Positions 16,472 to 24,905 are shown, counted from the stretch's first letter. The stretch is 41,230 nt of DNA from an uncultured Akkermansia sp. (GCA_947628035.1 CANQYL010000004.1:1-41230), one strand, 5' to 3'. Translations and numbers: made by a program. Notes: a model not told the origin generated them from the sequence alone.

Positions 16472-17041
16472 ATGGACACTTCTTACATACGTACTCAGCT
16501 CCGGGAGCTTTCAGATGCCGCTGCCGCCCTGCAACAGCAGGCCGACTCTATCCTTCGCATTGCTGAGATATGCACTGCCGCCCTTCGCGCCGGACATAAA
16601 GTCATTTTCTGCGGTAACGGCGGCTCTGCCGCCCAATCCCAGCATCTCGCCGCTGAACTGGTCGGTCGTTACAAACTCAACCGCCCCGCCCTGGCCTCCA
16701 TCTCACTCACGGTGGATACTTCCAACCTTACCGCCATCGCCAACGACTACGGCTACGATGTTGTCTTTTCACGTCAACTTGAAGGCGTCGGCTGCGCAGG
16801 AGATGTACTCATCGGACTTTCGACTTCCGGCAACTCGCGGGACATTTTGCTCGCCTTCGAACAGGCGGACAAGATGGGCATCAGCACCATCGCACTCGTG
16901 GGCAGAGCAGGCGGGAAGATGGCTTCAGCTGCGAATATCGCTCTCTGCGTACCGGCCGACACCTCGGCGCACATCCAGGAGCTGCACATCGCCGGCGGAC
17001 ATCTCATCTGCGACCTCATTGAAAAGAGCATCTATGGCTAA
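16472..17041 (+). CDS. gmhA: Sedoheptulose 7-phosphate isomerase
   Basis: This 189-residue cytosolic enzyme has one SIS domain. It converts D-sedoheptulose 7-phosphate to D-glycero-D-manno-heptose 7-phosphate, the first step toward LPS heptose. Motifs are CGNGGSAAQSQHLAAELVGRY (from 48; the catalytic Glu is probably Glu62), GLSTSGNSRD (phosphate loop, 115-124) and HIQELHIAGGHLICDLIE (167-184) with the conserved histidines. It is the second gene of the heptose operon. Its 3' end overlaps the gmhB start by 8 nt. There is no Shine-Dalgarno sequence before the ATG. Confidence 0.96.
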   Translation: MDTSYIRTQLRELSDAAAALQQQADSILRIAEICTAALRAGHKVIFCGNGGSAAQSQHLAAELVGRYKLNRPALASISLTVDTSNLTAIANDYGYDVVFSRQLEGVGCAGDVLIGLSTSGNSRDILLAFEQADKMGISTIALVGRAGGKMASAANIALCVPADTSAHIQELHIAGGHLICDLIEKSIYG

Positions 17042-17495
17042 AGCCCTCTTTCTAGATCGAGACGGCACGATCAACACGGATCTCGGCTACGTCTTCCGGC
17101 AGCAGGACTTTTCCTTCATACCCGGCATCTTTGGACTTTGCTCCCGAGCCCAACAACTCGGTTACCTCATTATCGTTATTACCAACCAATCAGGAATCGC
17201 CCGGGGATTTTTCACGGAAGAAGATTTCTCTGCGATCACCCGTTACATGGTCGGCGAGTTTGCAGCACGGGGCATATCCATCGCGGATGTTATCCACTGT
17301 CCGGATTTGGGAGGCCCCATGCGCAAACCGGCGCCCGGTATGTTTCTGCTTGCCAAGAAGAGACACGCCCTTGACATGGCGGCCTGCGTCTCCGTGGGTG
17401 ACAAACCACGCGACATCGAAGCGGCTCAAGCTGCCGGCTGCGGTCGTAATTTTCTCTACACTCAATCATTCAACCCCATCATCCAAGCGTTATGA
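17034..17495 (+). CDS. gmhB: Heptose bisphosphate phosphatase, short form
   Basis: This 153-residue HAD-family phosphatase removes the C7 phosphate of heptose 1,7-bisphosphate. Motif I is FLDRDGTIN at 6-14, motif II ITNQSGIARG, and motif IV SVGDKPRDIEAA. I start it at ATG 17034, inside the gmhA 3' end, because motif I then sits at the normal distance from the N-terminus. The same frame stays open upstream through gmhA, but that part is a shadow. The usual zinc loop (a Cys/His cluster before RKPxPGM) is reduced here to CPDLGGPMRKPAPGM, so the metal site appears lost. The stop overlaps hldD by ATGA. Confidence 0.9.
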   Translation: MAKALFLDRDGTINTDLGYVFRQQDFSFIPGIFGLCSRAQQLGYLIIVITNQSGIARGFFTEEDFSAITRYMVGEFAARGISIADVIHCPDLGGPMRKPAPGMFLLAKKRHALDMAACVSVGDKPRDIEAAQAAGCGRNFLYTQSFNPIIQAL

Positions 17496-18478
17496 TTATT
17501 GTCACCGGCGGAGCCGGATTCATCGGCTCAAACATCTTAGCCTCTCTCCAGGAACATGGTTACAAGGACCTTGTCGTGGTCGATTCCCTCGGCTGCGATG
17601 ATAAATGGAAGAATATTGCCAAGCGAGAACTCTTCGCCATCCTGGCCCCGCAACAACTCCTTCCCTTCCTCGCAGAACACGCCTCTCAGGTGCAAGCGAT
17701 CATCCACATGGGCGCCATCTCTACAACTACGGAGGTTGACGCAGACCTTATCATTCACACCAACTTCTCACTCACACGGAGCCTGTGGGATGTGTGCTGC
17801 ACCAAGCAAATTCCCTTTATTTTTGCCTCCTCCGCGGCCACCTATGGCGATGGCTCATTGGGGTTCAACGATGACGATTCACTGGAGCACCTCAACGCCC
17901 TGCGTCCCCTCAACCCCTACGGATGGAGCAAAGCTCTCTTTGATCGCTTTGTCGCCCGCGAGCGAGCGGAGAACCGTCCTACCCCGCCCCAATTTGCCGG
18001 TCTCAAATTCTTTAATGTCTACGGACCCAACGAGTACCATAAGGGTGGACAAAAAAGCGTCATCGCGCACATTTTCCCCGTAGCTTCCGCCGTGCAAGAG
18101 GTTAAGCTCTTCAAATCCTACCATCCGGACTACGCAGACGGTGAGCAGAAACGCGATTTTGTGTGGGTAGGGGATGTGGTGGACGTCATTTTGTGGCTAT
18201 TGGAACATCCGGAGGTCAGCGGTCTATTCAACGTAGGGTGTGGGGAGGCTCGCAGCTTCTTAGACTTGGCTCGTGCCACCTGGGCAGCCCTCGGACACGA
18301 GCCCATCATCGGCTTCAAGGAAATGCCCGAACAGCTGCGCGATAAATACCAATACTTCACAAAGGCGGATCTTTCCAAGCTCCGCACCATCGGTTACACC
18401 GCCCCCATGACCTCCCTCGAGGAGGGAACCCGTCTGTACGTGCAAAATTATCTTTCCGCCGCCGACCCGTACAGATAA
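17492..18478 (+). CDS. hldD: ADP-L-glycero-D-manno-heptose 6-epimerase
   Basis: This 328-residue extended short-chain dehydrogenase catalyses the last step of ADP-heptose synthesis, inverting C6. The NADP-binding motif TGGAGFIGSN is at 5-14. The catalytic pair is Tyr143 and Lys147 in NPYGWSK, with SSAATYGD before it, and FFNVYGPNEYHKG (here KFFNVYGPNEYHKGGQKS) is a signature of HldD. It overlaps gmhB by 4 nt and ends the operon, 20 nt from the convergent menA stop. With hldE, gmhA and gmhB it completes the route from sedoheptulose 7-phosphate to ADP-L,D-heptose. Confidence 0.96.
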   Translation: MIIVTGGAGFIGSNILASLQEHGYKDLVVVDSLGCDDKWKNIAKRELFAILAPQQLLPFLAEHASQVQAIIHMGAISTTTEVDADLIIHTNFSLTRSLWDVCCTKQIPFIFASSAATYGDGSLGFNDDDSLEHLNALRPLNPYGWSKALFDRFVARERAENRPTPPQFAGLKFFNVYGPNEYHKGGQKSVIAHIFPVASAVQEVKLFKSYHPDYADGEQKRDFVWVGDVVDVILWLLEHPEVSGLFNVGCGEARSFLDLARATWAALGHEPIIGFKEMPEQLRDKYQYFTKADLSKLRTIGYTAPMTSLEEGTRLYVQNYLSAADPYR

Positions 18479-18498
18479 AACGGACTCGCGACGAGCAC

Positions 18499-19410
18499 TC
18501 AACCGATGCTCACGGCGAGGACGTAGAGGATGGCATGGAGAGAGGCGAGACCGAGCAATGCATTCATGCGCTTGTCAGCAGGTGTGCGCATCAGCCCGTG
18601 CATGAGAAATCCTCCTACAAGCAGGGCCGCGAGCCAACACCAATTCCATCCCACCCCGGGAAGCACCTCCGCCAGATGCCGAACCACAGCGTACGGCGCC
18701 ACCAGAAACGCCATCGCCAGTCCACGCGCTCTCCTATCCCCCAACCGAACGGCCAAAGTGCGCTTGCCGGTCGTTGAATCTTCCGCCCGATCGCGTATAT
18801 TGTTCACTTCGATGAGCACACAAGAGAGCAGACCGCAGATGGTGCCGAGCATGAACGCAGCGGCGTAGATGGGCGCATATTCCTCCTGCCAGCCAATCTG
18901 CACATACACCGTTCCCATTACCGCCACCAAACCAAAAAACAACAGCACGAAGAGCTCTCCCAACCCGTGGTATGCTAGGGGAAACGGACCTCCCGTGTAC
19001 AGATATGCACACAACAAACACGGCAATCCGATAGCTACAATTCCCCAACCCTGCGCCGAAATCAACGGGATGGCCGCCACCGCAGCCAGAACCATGAAGC
19101 CAAGCGCCCAACACTTCACCGCGAAGCCACTCATGCGCCCCCCTGCTGTAATGCGCATCGGCCCCTGCCGACGTTGCGTATCAGCGTGCCTCCCCGCATC
19201 CAGCGCATCGTTGAAGAGGTTGCAGGCTATCTGGATGCATGCGCAACTGAGCACGGTGTAAACAGCCAGGAAGCCATCGAGTCGGACGGTCTGTTCAACC
19301 CCGACAGCGCTGAAATGGCTCACCACCGTGCAGCCGGCCCATACGGCCACCAGCCCGGCGGGGAGTGTCTTCGGACGGGCTGCTAAAAAGATGGATGAAA
19401 GAGTGTTCAT
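18499..19410 (-). CDS. menA: 1,4-dihydroxy-2-naphthoate polyprenyltransferase (UbiA family)
   Basis: This 303-residue inner-membrane prenyltransferase of menaquinone synthesis has about eight or nine membrane segments. The two aspartate-rich motifs are NLFNDALDAGRHADTQRR (first) and NNIRDRAEDSTTGKRTLAVRLG (second), as in MenA. I place the start at 19410, where it overlaps the upstream DUF3820 gene as TAATG. The frame is open further upstream, but that part is not MenA-like and lies within the DUF3820 gene. It is last in pyrC-DUF3820-menA. Other UbiA-family substrates are possible, but the KRTLAVRLG segment favours MenA. Confidence 0.88.
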   Translation of the reverse strand: MNTLSSIFLAARPKTLPAGLVAVWAGCTVVSHFSAVGVEQTVRLDGFLAVYTVLSCACIQIACNLFNDALDAGRHADTQRRQGPMRITAGGRMSGFAVKCWALGFMVLAAVAAIPLISAQGWGIVAIGLPCLLCAYLYTGGPFPLAYHGLGELFVLLFFGLVAVMGTVYVQIGWQEEYAPIYAAAFMLGTICGLLSCVLIEVNNIRDRAEDSTTGKRTLAVRLGDRRARGLAMAFLVAPYAVVRHLAEVLPGVGWNWCWLAALLVGGFLMHGLMRTPADKRMNALLGLASLHAILYVLAVSIG

Positions 19411-19706
19411 TATTTTTTGCGAGGATAGTGGCGAAAACCTCCGCGAGCCTCGCGTGCCGGATCGAAGAGGCGGTCGAGTCCGCTGTTTTTGATGAGGAGA
19501 GTCTGTTGCATGAGATACCCGAGTTTGCCGTGAGGCCACCCGCGCTGCGCAAACCAGTCGAGGTATTCGTTTGGCAAGTCGCTGATAGGACACCCTCTCG
19601 GGGGAAAATTCTTCGGTCCGTACATCCCGAAAGGCATAAAGGTCTCCGTTATATTTCTGAGCAATTCTTGCAGCTCCTCAGCAGTCGGTATGCTTGCTTC
19701 TTCCAT
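19410..19706 (-). CDS. DUF3820 family protein
   Basis: This 98-residue cytosolic protein has the DUF3820 pattern MPFGMYGPKNF...ISDLPNEYLDWFAQRGWPHGKLGYLMQ, which occurs in small proteins of unknown role and is sometimes annotated as a quorum-regulated virulence factor. This form has a short insert (GPKNFPPRG) where relatives read KGKxL. It starts 6 nt after the pyrC stop and ends in a 1-nt overlap with menA, so its expression is tied to both. No catalytic motif is apparent. Confidence 0.85.
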   Translation of the reverse strand: MEEASIPTAEELQELLRNITETFMPFGMYGPKNFPPRGCPISDLPNEYLDWFAQRGWPHGKLGYLMQQTLLIKNSGLDRLFDPAREARGGFRHYPRKK

Positions 19707-19712
19707 AGCGGT

Positions 19713-20732
19713 TCACTCCTCTCTACCCACCACACTCCATCCCAAATTCTCCCCTGCATCCATCGGCACAACCTTCTGTCCGTACCCTCGATAACACTCC
19801 GGCACCGCCATCACCTCATCCCTCAGGACCACCACCTTCCCCGGCACCTTTAATCCGTATATGCGGCGCGCGTTATCACTCACAAATGCCTGCAGCTTCT
19901 CCAAAGCTCCGTGCTGAGCAAAGAGCTGCGCAAGCCTTGGCAAGGCAACCGGCGCACTGAAGATACCTGCCGCACATCCGCAACACTCTTTTGCTTCTTG
20001 CGGATGGGGCGCTGAGTCGCTCCCGAACATGACCTTTTCGCTCCCCCCTAAAGCAGCGGTCAACAAAGCTTCCCTGTCCTCCTCCCTTTTTGCTATCGGC
20101 TTGCAGAAAAGGTGGGGGTTCAGTTTGCCTCCCACCACATCGTCCAGCGTGAGCAACAGGTGGTGCAGCGTTATGGTGGCGCAGAGATTCTCGTATTCCT
20201 CCAACAGTTTGAGAGAAGCCGAAGTCGAGATGTGCTCCATACAGACACGCAACCTCGGGTATTTCTCGGCCAACGCGCGGTATGCCGGCAGGAACTCCTC
20301 CTCCCGATCCAGGACAAAACCATGAGTCTCGCCGTGCACCAAGAGAGGGATTCCCAGCTCCTCCATCACGCGCAGCGTGGGCTCGGCTGCCAGCACGTCA
20401 CTTACGCCGGCATCGCTGTTCGTCGTGACCCCGGCCGGATAGAGTTTGATTCCAAAGAACCCCGAGGTTTCCTTTGCCCTTCGCAACTCCTCTTCACCGT
20501 ACTCCCGGAAAAATAACGTCATCAACGGGAGAAAATTCTGTTTCCCCATCGCCTCCCGTACTCGCCCCTCGTACTTCTTCATAGCCTCGACATCCGCCAC
20601 CGGAGGCACCAAATTAGGCATCACCACGGCTCCCGCAAAATATGCTGCACTCAGAGGAGTCACCAACCTCATCATCTCACCATCTCTCACATGCAGATGC
20701 ATGTCAAGCGGCGATGTAATTCTCACTTCCAT
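19713..20732 (-). CDS. pyrC: Dihydroorotase, class II
   Basis: This 339-residue zinc amidohydrolase closes carbamoyl-aspartate to dihydroorotate in pyrimidine synthesis. Metal ligands are visible: HLH at 12-14 (DMHLHVRDG), the lysine to be carboxylated Lys96 in FGIKLYPAG, HGE in LLVHGETHG, an MEHIST histidine, and the catalytic Asp in GSDSAPHP. It matches the E. coli PyrC type (single-chain, about 340 residues). Its promoter's -10 ends 6 nt before the ATG, so the mRNA is probably leaderless. It is the first gene of pyrC-DUF3820-menA and divergent from the M23 peptidase. Confidence 0.96.
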   Translation of the reverse strand: MEVRITSPLDMHLHVRDGEMMRLVTPLSAAYFAGAVVMPNLVPPVADVEAMKKYEGRVREAMGKQNFLPLMTLFFREYGEEELRRAKETSGFFGIKLYPAGVTTNSDAGVSDVLAAEPTLRVMEELGIPLLVHGETHGFVLDREEEFLPAYRALAEKYPRLRVCMEHISTSASLKLLEEYENLCATITLHHLLLTLDDVVGGKLNPHLFCKPIAKREEDREALLTAALGGSEKVMFGSDSAPHPQEAKECCGCAAGIFSAPVALPRLAQLFAQHGALEKLQAFVSDNARRIYGLKVPGKVVVLRDEVMAVPECYRGYGQKVVPMDAGENLGWSVVGREE

Positions 20733-20738
20733 GCTCTC

Positions 20739-20768
20739 ATCCTACCACAAACAGACTCCCCATGACAA
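20739..20768 (-). promoter_or_regulatory. Promoter of pyrC, leaderless type
   Basis: On the minus strand, TTGTCA (20768-20763), 18 nt, TAGGAT (20744-20739), then six bases GAGAGC and the ATG. TGTGG precedes the -10. Transcription should begin at or next to the start codon. Confidence 0.65.
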
Positions 20769-20937
20769 GCGCGGAAATTCAAAGTCCTTCGACGGTTCGT
20801 ACCGGTAGGAAGGCGACCGACGCCGGGATCTGACGTACCTACGGACATCTTATGATTGAGCCCCGCTTAATAACTGACCAACTCGTGGACACGGAGCCCT
20901 CGCGAGACAAATTTTCCGATAGGATTGCGGTGGATGC

Positions 20938-20967
20938 TTGCCATGGAGGGGGATGGTGTGGTAGAAT
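20938..20967 (+). promoter_or_regulatory. Promoter of the M23 peptidase gene, leaderless type
   Basis: TTGCCA (20938-20943), 18 nt, TAGAAT (20962-20967) preceded by TGTGG, then six bases GAGCGT and the ATG. The layout is the same as at pyrC. The 170 nt between the two divergent promoters (20769-20937) hold no gene that I can identify. Confidence 0.65.
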
Positions 20968-20973
20968 GAGCGT

Positions 20974-21657
20974 ATGCGGCGTATCGTGCAGACAGTGATG
21001 ATAACTGCAGTGGCTCTGCTATGGGGCACTGTCGGGGAGGTGTATGGGGTAACGATGGCGAAGCAATCTGCAGATGGGAAGTGGGCGATGGTTCCGCTGG
21101 CAGACGGGTTTGATTATCCGGTAGGCAAGCCGAATGGGGAAGGTTATTACAAATCGCGCGGACTGAGGCTCAACATACCGAGGCACATGGGAGAGGATTG
21201 GAATGGCAACGGAGGAGGCAACTCCGACAAAGGAGACCCCGTGTACACGGTTGGAACAGGGCTGGTCACCTATGCCTCAGATGCGCGAGGAAGATGGGGT
21301 AAGGTTGTGATTGTAAGACACGCGTTCAGAGAGCCGAAAACAGGAAAGGTGCTTTGCTGTCAGACCTTGTATGGGCACCTGGATCGGATTGATGTGCGTC
21401 TCGGCCAGATTGTAAGGCGCGGGGATCAGATAGGAACTATCGGCACGAACAGGGGGATGTACCCGGCACACCTGCACACGGAACTACACTTCAATGTGCT
21501 CGTGAACTGCGGGCAACAGGGAATACCTAAGACAGCGCGCAATTACGGACATCTCACGCGTTTCATCGAGCACTACCGGCGGCTCACGCCGGAAAGCAAG
21601 GAGGTGCGTCTTCCGATAGGATGTTTCCTGCCGTATAAAGACACGGAGGGATTGTGA
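20974..21657 (+). CDS. Secreted M23 (LytM-type) peptidase
   Basis: This 227-residue protein has a signal peptide (about 1-25). The zinc site is complete: HMGED at 71-75, YGHLD with His135, and HLH at 166-168 followed by TELHF. M23 enzymes cut peptide bridges in peptidoglycan or, when secreted, in other proteins. No LysM or coiled-coil domain is present, so it is a minimal periplasmic form. The mature protein starts with a region rich in Gly/Asn between His71 and the YTVGTG strand. It is followed by nadD with a 1-nt TGATG overlap, so the two are co-transcribed. Confidence 0.9.
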   Translation: MRRIVQTVMITAVALLWGTVGEVYGVTMAKQSADGKWAMVPLADGFDYPVGKPNGEGYYKSRGLRLNIPRHMGEDWNGNGGGNSDKGDPVYTVGTGLVTYASDARGRWGKVVIVRHAFREPKTGKVLCCQTLYGHLDRIDVRLGQIVRRGDQIGTIGTNRGMYPAHLHTELHFNVLVNCGQQGIPKTARNYGHLTRFIEHYRRLTPESKEVRLPIGCFLPYKDTEGL

Positions 21658-22235
21658 TGAAGACCTGTCTCTTTGGTGGGGCGTTTGATCCGGTTCATTC
21701 CGGGCACCTGATGATAGCGAGAGCTGTGATAGAAAGCTGCAAGCCGGAGCGATTCGTATTTTTGCCCGCAGCCTGTTCGCCCTTCAAGATAGGGCAACGC
21801 AACCTTTTCACGGCAGAGGAAAGGATGGAAATGCTGCAAGTGGCTGTGCGGGAAATGGAGCACGCCGAAGTCAGCGACCTGGATCTCAAGCTGCCTCCGC
21901 CGAGCTGGACTTGGCGCCTGGTTGAACACTGGAAGAAGGAGAACCCGGGAGAACAGCTGTTCTGGTTGCTGGGGATGGATGAATGGAACGAGCTGCACCG
22001 CTGGAGCCGACTCGACCGGCTGAGCCGTGAGCTCACGTTCATTGTCTGTCAACGCAGTGAGAAAAAAGCCGTTCCCCGACCGGGGATACGGGTTGTTTTC
22101 ATGGAATGTCCGGAGCACCCGGCCTCGTCCTCAGAATTGCGCAGGCTACTGGAGGAGGGCAAGCCTGTGCCCCCCGGCTGGTTACCGGAAGCTGTGCTCA
22201 CGCTCACACGAAAGTACTTGGCAGGGAGAGGATGA
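21657..22235 (+). CDS. nadD: Nicotinate-nucleotide adenylyltransferase
   Basis: This 192-residue cytosolic enzyme transfers AMP to nicotinate mononucleotide in NAD synthesis. The nucleotidyltransferase motif GGAFDPVHSGHL is at 7-18 and the ATP-contact SSSELR at 157-162 (usual form SSTxIR). I take ATG 21657, which overlaps the M23 stop as TGATG. A GTG one codon upstream is possible. It converges with glyS, leaving 21 nt. With nadK, also in this window, it represents the NAD(P) pathway, but the two genes are far apart. Confidence 0.93.
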   Translation: MKTCLFGGAFDPVHSGHLMIARAVIESCKPERFVFLPAACSPFKIGQRNLFTAEERMEMLQVAVREMEHAEVSDLDLKLPPPSWTWRLVEHWKKENPGEQLFWLLGMDEWNELHRWSRLDRLSRELTFIVCQRSEKKAVPRPGIRVVFMECPEHPASSSELRRLLEEGKPVPPGWLPEAVLTLTRKYLAGRG

Positions 22236-22256
22236 GACAGCGAATCAGGGGGATTC

Positions 22257-23849
22257 TCAACGGATGCGTTTAAGCAGCCAATGAAGGAGGGATGAAATGG
22301 GGAGACGTTCCTGCTGCATGGAGTCACGGTGACGGACGGTGACGGTATCCTTAAGGGAGGGGTCATGCTCATCGCCTTCACCGATGGTCTCAAAATCGAC
22401 CGTGATACAGAAGGGCGTACCCACTTCATCCTGGCGGCGATAGCGACGCCCCACTGCTCCACTCTCATCGTAAAAGACGTTCATGTAGGGACGCAACATC
22501 GCCTCAATCTCGTGGGCGATGCGCACCTGCTGCTCATTTTTCTTGAGCAAAGGAAACACAGCTGCCTTAATCGGAGCTACACGAGGATGGAAGTGCAACA
22601 CCGTCCGAACATCACTTTTGCCGTCCTGTCCCAACTCCTCCTCATCGTACGCCTCGCAAAGAACGGCGAGCACCGTGCGGTCACAGCCGGCAGAGGGTTC
22701 AACAACGTGCGGTATGAAACGCTCGCGCGTACTCTCTTCAAAGTATTCCATAGGCTTGCCGGACCCCTCTTGGTGCCGCGTAAGATCATAGCAAGTGCGG
22801 TACGCGATACCCTGGAGCTCCTGCACCCCGAAGGGGAAGGCATATTCCAAGTCATAGGTTTTCTTGGAGTAAAAGGCTCGCTCGCCATCCGGCACATCGA
22901 GGATGTGAATCTTATCTCGCGGAATGCCAATGTTTTCGTAGAAACGCAAACATATCTCAAGCCACTCATCCGTCAAACGCAAGCCGTCCTCCTCACGACA
23001 AAAATATTCCACCTCCATCTGCTCAAACTCACGGGAGCGGAAGGTGAAGTTACGCGGGTTGATTTCGTTGCGGAAAGACTTCCCGATCTGCGCAATGCCG
23101 AAGGGCAGTTTCATGCGCGAGGAATCCAAGATGTTCTTGTACTGGCAAAATATACTCTGAGCCGTCTCCGGACGCAGCCAACCGATACTGGATGGATCGC
23201 TGTCATCCGCTGCAGCGCCGATCCTCGTGCGGAACATGAGGTTAAACGAACGAGCCTCTGTCACGAGCGAGCCATTGGCCGGATTGTACCGAGTTGTCTC
23301 TTTGACCTCTTGTGTGCTCTCTCCCAGCAATTCCACTTGGACGCCTTCCGGTACGGCCTTTCCCATGAGCTGTGTGTAGTACTGCTTGGCACCCTTGCGT
23401 GCCGTTTTCACGTCCTTCTCCTCCACGCTCGGTACCAACATCGAATACTCTTTCTGCGTGCTCCAACTGCCGTCCGAGAGCCGGGCTCCCTTCCACCAAA
23501 AAGCGATGCCGCTCTGCGGCGGTATCTGATCCGCGCGAAGCCGTTCCTTGCTCAGTAAACAATCGCAAAGAGGATCTGAAAAACCGCCCACATGGCCACT
23601 GGCAACAAGTACCGAGTTATGTGTCAGAATAGCGCCATCCATCCCAACGATATCCGGCCGCTCCTGCACATTCACCCTCCACCAGTAGTCCTTCACATTG
23701 CGTTTGAGCTCCACTCCAAGCGGACCGTAGTCCCAGCAACCGTTCAAGCCCCCGTATATCTCGGCGGCTTGGAAGATGAATCCCCTGCGCTTGCAAAGGC
23801 TAACTATTTTTTCCATGCGTTCCGGGTCGGTCTGTGTGCGGTCTGCCAT
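22257..23849 (-). CDS. glyS: Glycyl-tRNA synthetase, alpha2 (single-chain) type
   Basis: This class II aminoacyl-tRNA synthetase of 530 residues charges tRNA-Gly in the cytosol. Visible features are YGPLGVELKRNVKDYWW near the N-terminus, RPETAQSIFCQYKNIL, IAQIGKSFRNEINPRNFTFRSREF (motif 2) and the C-terminal anticodon-binding part beginning near HPRVAPIKAAVFPL. It is the eukaryote/archaea-like homodimer type, not the alpha2beta2 GlyQ/GlyS pair. I start at 23849 (MADRTQ), which is preceded by GGAGGG, the clearest Shine-Dalgarno in the window. Upstream Met codons lie in or before the -10 and are excluded. Confidence 0.95.
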   Translation of the reverse strand: MADRTQTDPERMEKIVSLCKRRGFIFQAAEIYGGLNGCWDYGPLGVELKRNVKDYWWRVNVQERPDIVGMDGAILTHNSVLVASGHVGGFSDPLCDCLLSKERLRADQIPPQSGIAFWWKGARLSDGSWSTQKEYSMLVPSVEEKDVKTARKGAKQYYTQLMGKAVPEGVQVELLGESTQEVKETTRYNPANGSLVTEARSFNLMFRTRIGAAADDSDPSSIGWLRPETAQSIFCQYKNILDSSRMKLPFGIAQIGKSFRNEINPRNFTFRSREFEQMEVEYFCREEDGLRLTDEWLEICLRFYENIGIPRDKIHILDVPDGERAFYSKKTYDLEYAFPFGVQELQGIAYRTCYDLTRHQEGSGKPMEYFEESTRERFIPHVVEPSAGCDRTVLAVLCEAYDEEELGQDGKSDVRTVLHFHPRVAPIKAAVFPLLKKNEQQVRIAHEIEAMLRPYMNVFYDESGAVGRRYRRQDEVGTPFCITVDFETIGEGDEHDPSLKDTVTVRHRDSMQQERLPISSLLHWLLKRIR

Positions 23850-23859
23850 AGCGCCCTCC

Positions 23860-23887
23860 ATTCTATCGCATCCTCTTGTATTTGCAA
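23860..23887 (-). promoter_or_regulatory. Promoter of glyS
   Basis: On the minus strand, TTGCAA (23887-23882), 16 nt, TAGAAT (23865-23860), then 10 nt to the ATG at 23849. A leader of about 4 nt would leave out most of the GGAGGG before the ATG, so a second upstream start site is possible. Confidence 0.5.
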
Positions 23888-23914
23888 GCGCAAAGAAGTA
23901 CAACAAAATCCGAC

Positions 23915-23943
23915 TTGCCAATGAAGCGGGGTAGTGGTAGAAT
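23915..23943 (+). promoter_or_regulatory. Promoter of the nucleotidyltransferase gene
   Basis: TTGCCA (23915-23920), 17 nt, TAGAAT (23938-23943) with GTGG before it. The ATG is 30 nt beyond the -10, giving a leader of about 24 nt. Confidence 0.65.
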
Positions 23944-23973
23944 GCGGCTCACGCAGACGAACAGATTGCAGCT

Positions 23974-24885
23974 ATGAAAAAACCGACACTCCTTGTATTA
24001 GCCGCAGGTATGGGCAGCAGATACGGCGGATTGAAACAGCTTGACCCCATGGGGCCCAACGGAGAGGTCATCCTCGATTATTCGGTCTACGATGCCATAC
24101 GTGCCGGCTTCGGGAAAGTGGTCTTCATCATCCGAAAAGACTTTGAGGAAGCCTTCAAAAGCCAAGTAGGAGCCCGTTTCGCCGGTAAAATTGAAGTGGA
24201 TTACGCCTTTCAGAGCCTGGATGACCTCCCGGAGGGGTACAGCGTGCCGGAGGGAAGGGTGAAGCCCTGGGGGACAGCGCACGCGCTGTTGGCGGCGAGA
24301 GAGGTGGTGCATGAGCCATTTGGCGTGGTGAACGCCGACGATTTTTACGGGACCGATGCATTTTGTCGGGCAGCAGAGTTCCTGACCGCAGAGTCAGCTG
24401 CGGATGGAAAAGAGCATTACGCCATGATCGGCTACCCCCTCAAGAACACATTGAGCGATCATGGGGACGTTAATCGTGGCATCTGCGGAATCAGGGATGG
24501 TTTCCTGCACCGTGTTGAGGAATTCACCAAGATCCAGCGCGAGGCGGACGGCATCTGCCGAGGGAACAACTTGCGCGGCGAGCGCTTGGAGGTGGATCCT
24601 GAGGAGCTCGTAAGCATGAACTTTTGGGTATTCCCCGTGAGTTTTATGAAGCGGGTTGCCACACACTTTGAGAGGTTCATGAAGGAGCATGGCTCCGAGC
24701 CCAAGAGTGAGTGCTACATCCCCACCGTGGTGGACGAGTTTATCCACTCCGGCGACGCCGATTGCCGCGTCATTCGCACAGAAGCCTCCTGGTTGGGCGT
24801 CACCTACCCGAGTGACAAACCGGTTGTGGTACAAAGCATCGCTGAACTCATCCAAGCGGGAGTCTATCCATCCCAACTCAGCTGA
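23974..24885 (+). CDS. Sugar-1-phosphate nucleotidyltransferase
   Basis: This 303-residue enzyme has the N-terminal nucleotide-binding motif LVLAAGMGSRYGGLKQ (from residue 6) and VVNADDFYG, the metal-binding Asp segment, as in NDP-sugar pyrophosphorylases. The sugar and base cannot be fixed from sequence. The next gene, 20 nt downstream, is a HexNAc-kinase-like phosphotransferase. Such pairs salvage a sugar by 1-phosphorylation followed by UTP transfer, so UDP-HexNAc or UDP-hexose formation is a reasonable inference. The start ATG lies 30 nt from its promoter's -10 and lacks a Shine-Dalgarno sequence. Confidence 0.85.
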   Translation: MKKPTLLVLAAGMGSRYGGLKQLDPMGPNGEVILDYSVYDAIRAGFGKVVFIIRKDFEEAFKSQVGARFAGKIEVDYAFQSLDDLPEGYSVPEGRVKPWGTAHALLAAREVVHEPFGVVNADDFYGTDAFCRAAEFLTAESAADGKEHYAMIGYPLKNTLSDHGDVNRGICGIRDGFLHRVEEFTKIQREADGICRGNNLRGERLEVDPEELVSMNFWVFPVSFMKRVATHFERFMKEHGSEPKSECYIPTVVDEFIHSGDADCRVIRTEASWLGVTYPSDKPVVVQSIAELIQAGVYPSQLS

Positions 24886-24905
24886 ACCCCTTCCCTCTTC
24901 CTCTT

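Noticed and set aside
16515..17033. Long open frame running through gmhA into gmhB in the gmhB frame
   Set aside because: The part before 17034 is an alternate-frame shadow of gmhA; HAD motif I begins right after ATG 17034.
18963..19593. N-terminal extension of menA up to 19593
   Set aside because: The extra residues fall within the DUF3820 gene and the TAATG junction at 19410 gives a normal MenA start.
20780..20860. Possible SRP (4.5S) RNA because of GGAAGG and GCCGGGA
   Set aside because: The tetraloop and the AGCAG side of the conserved core are not in the right order, and no full stem forms.
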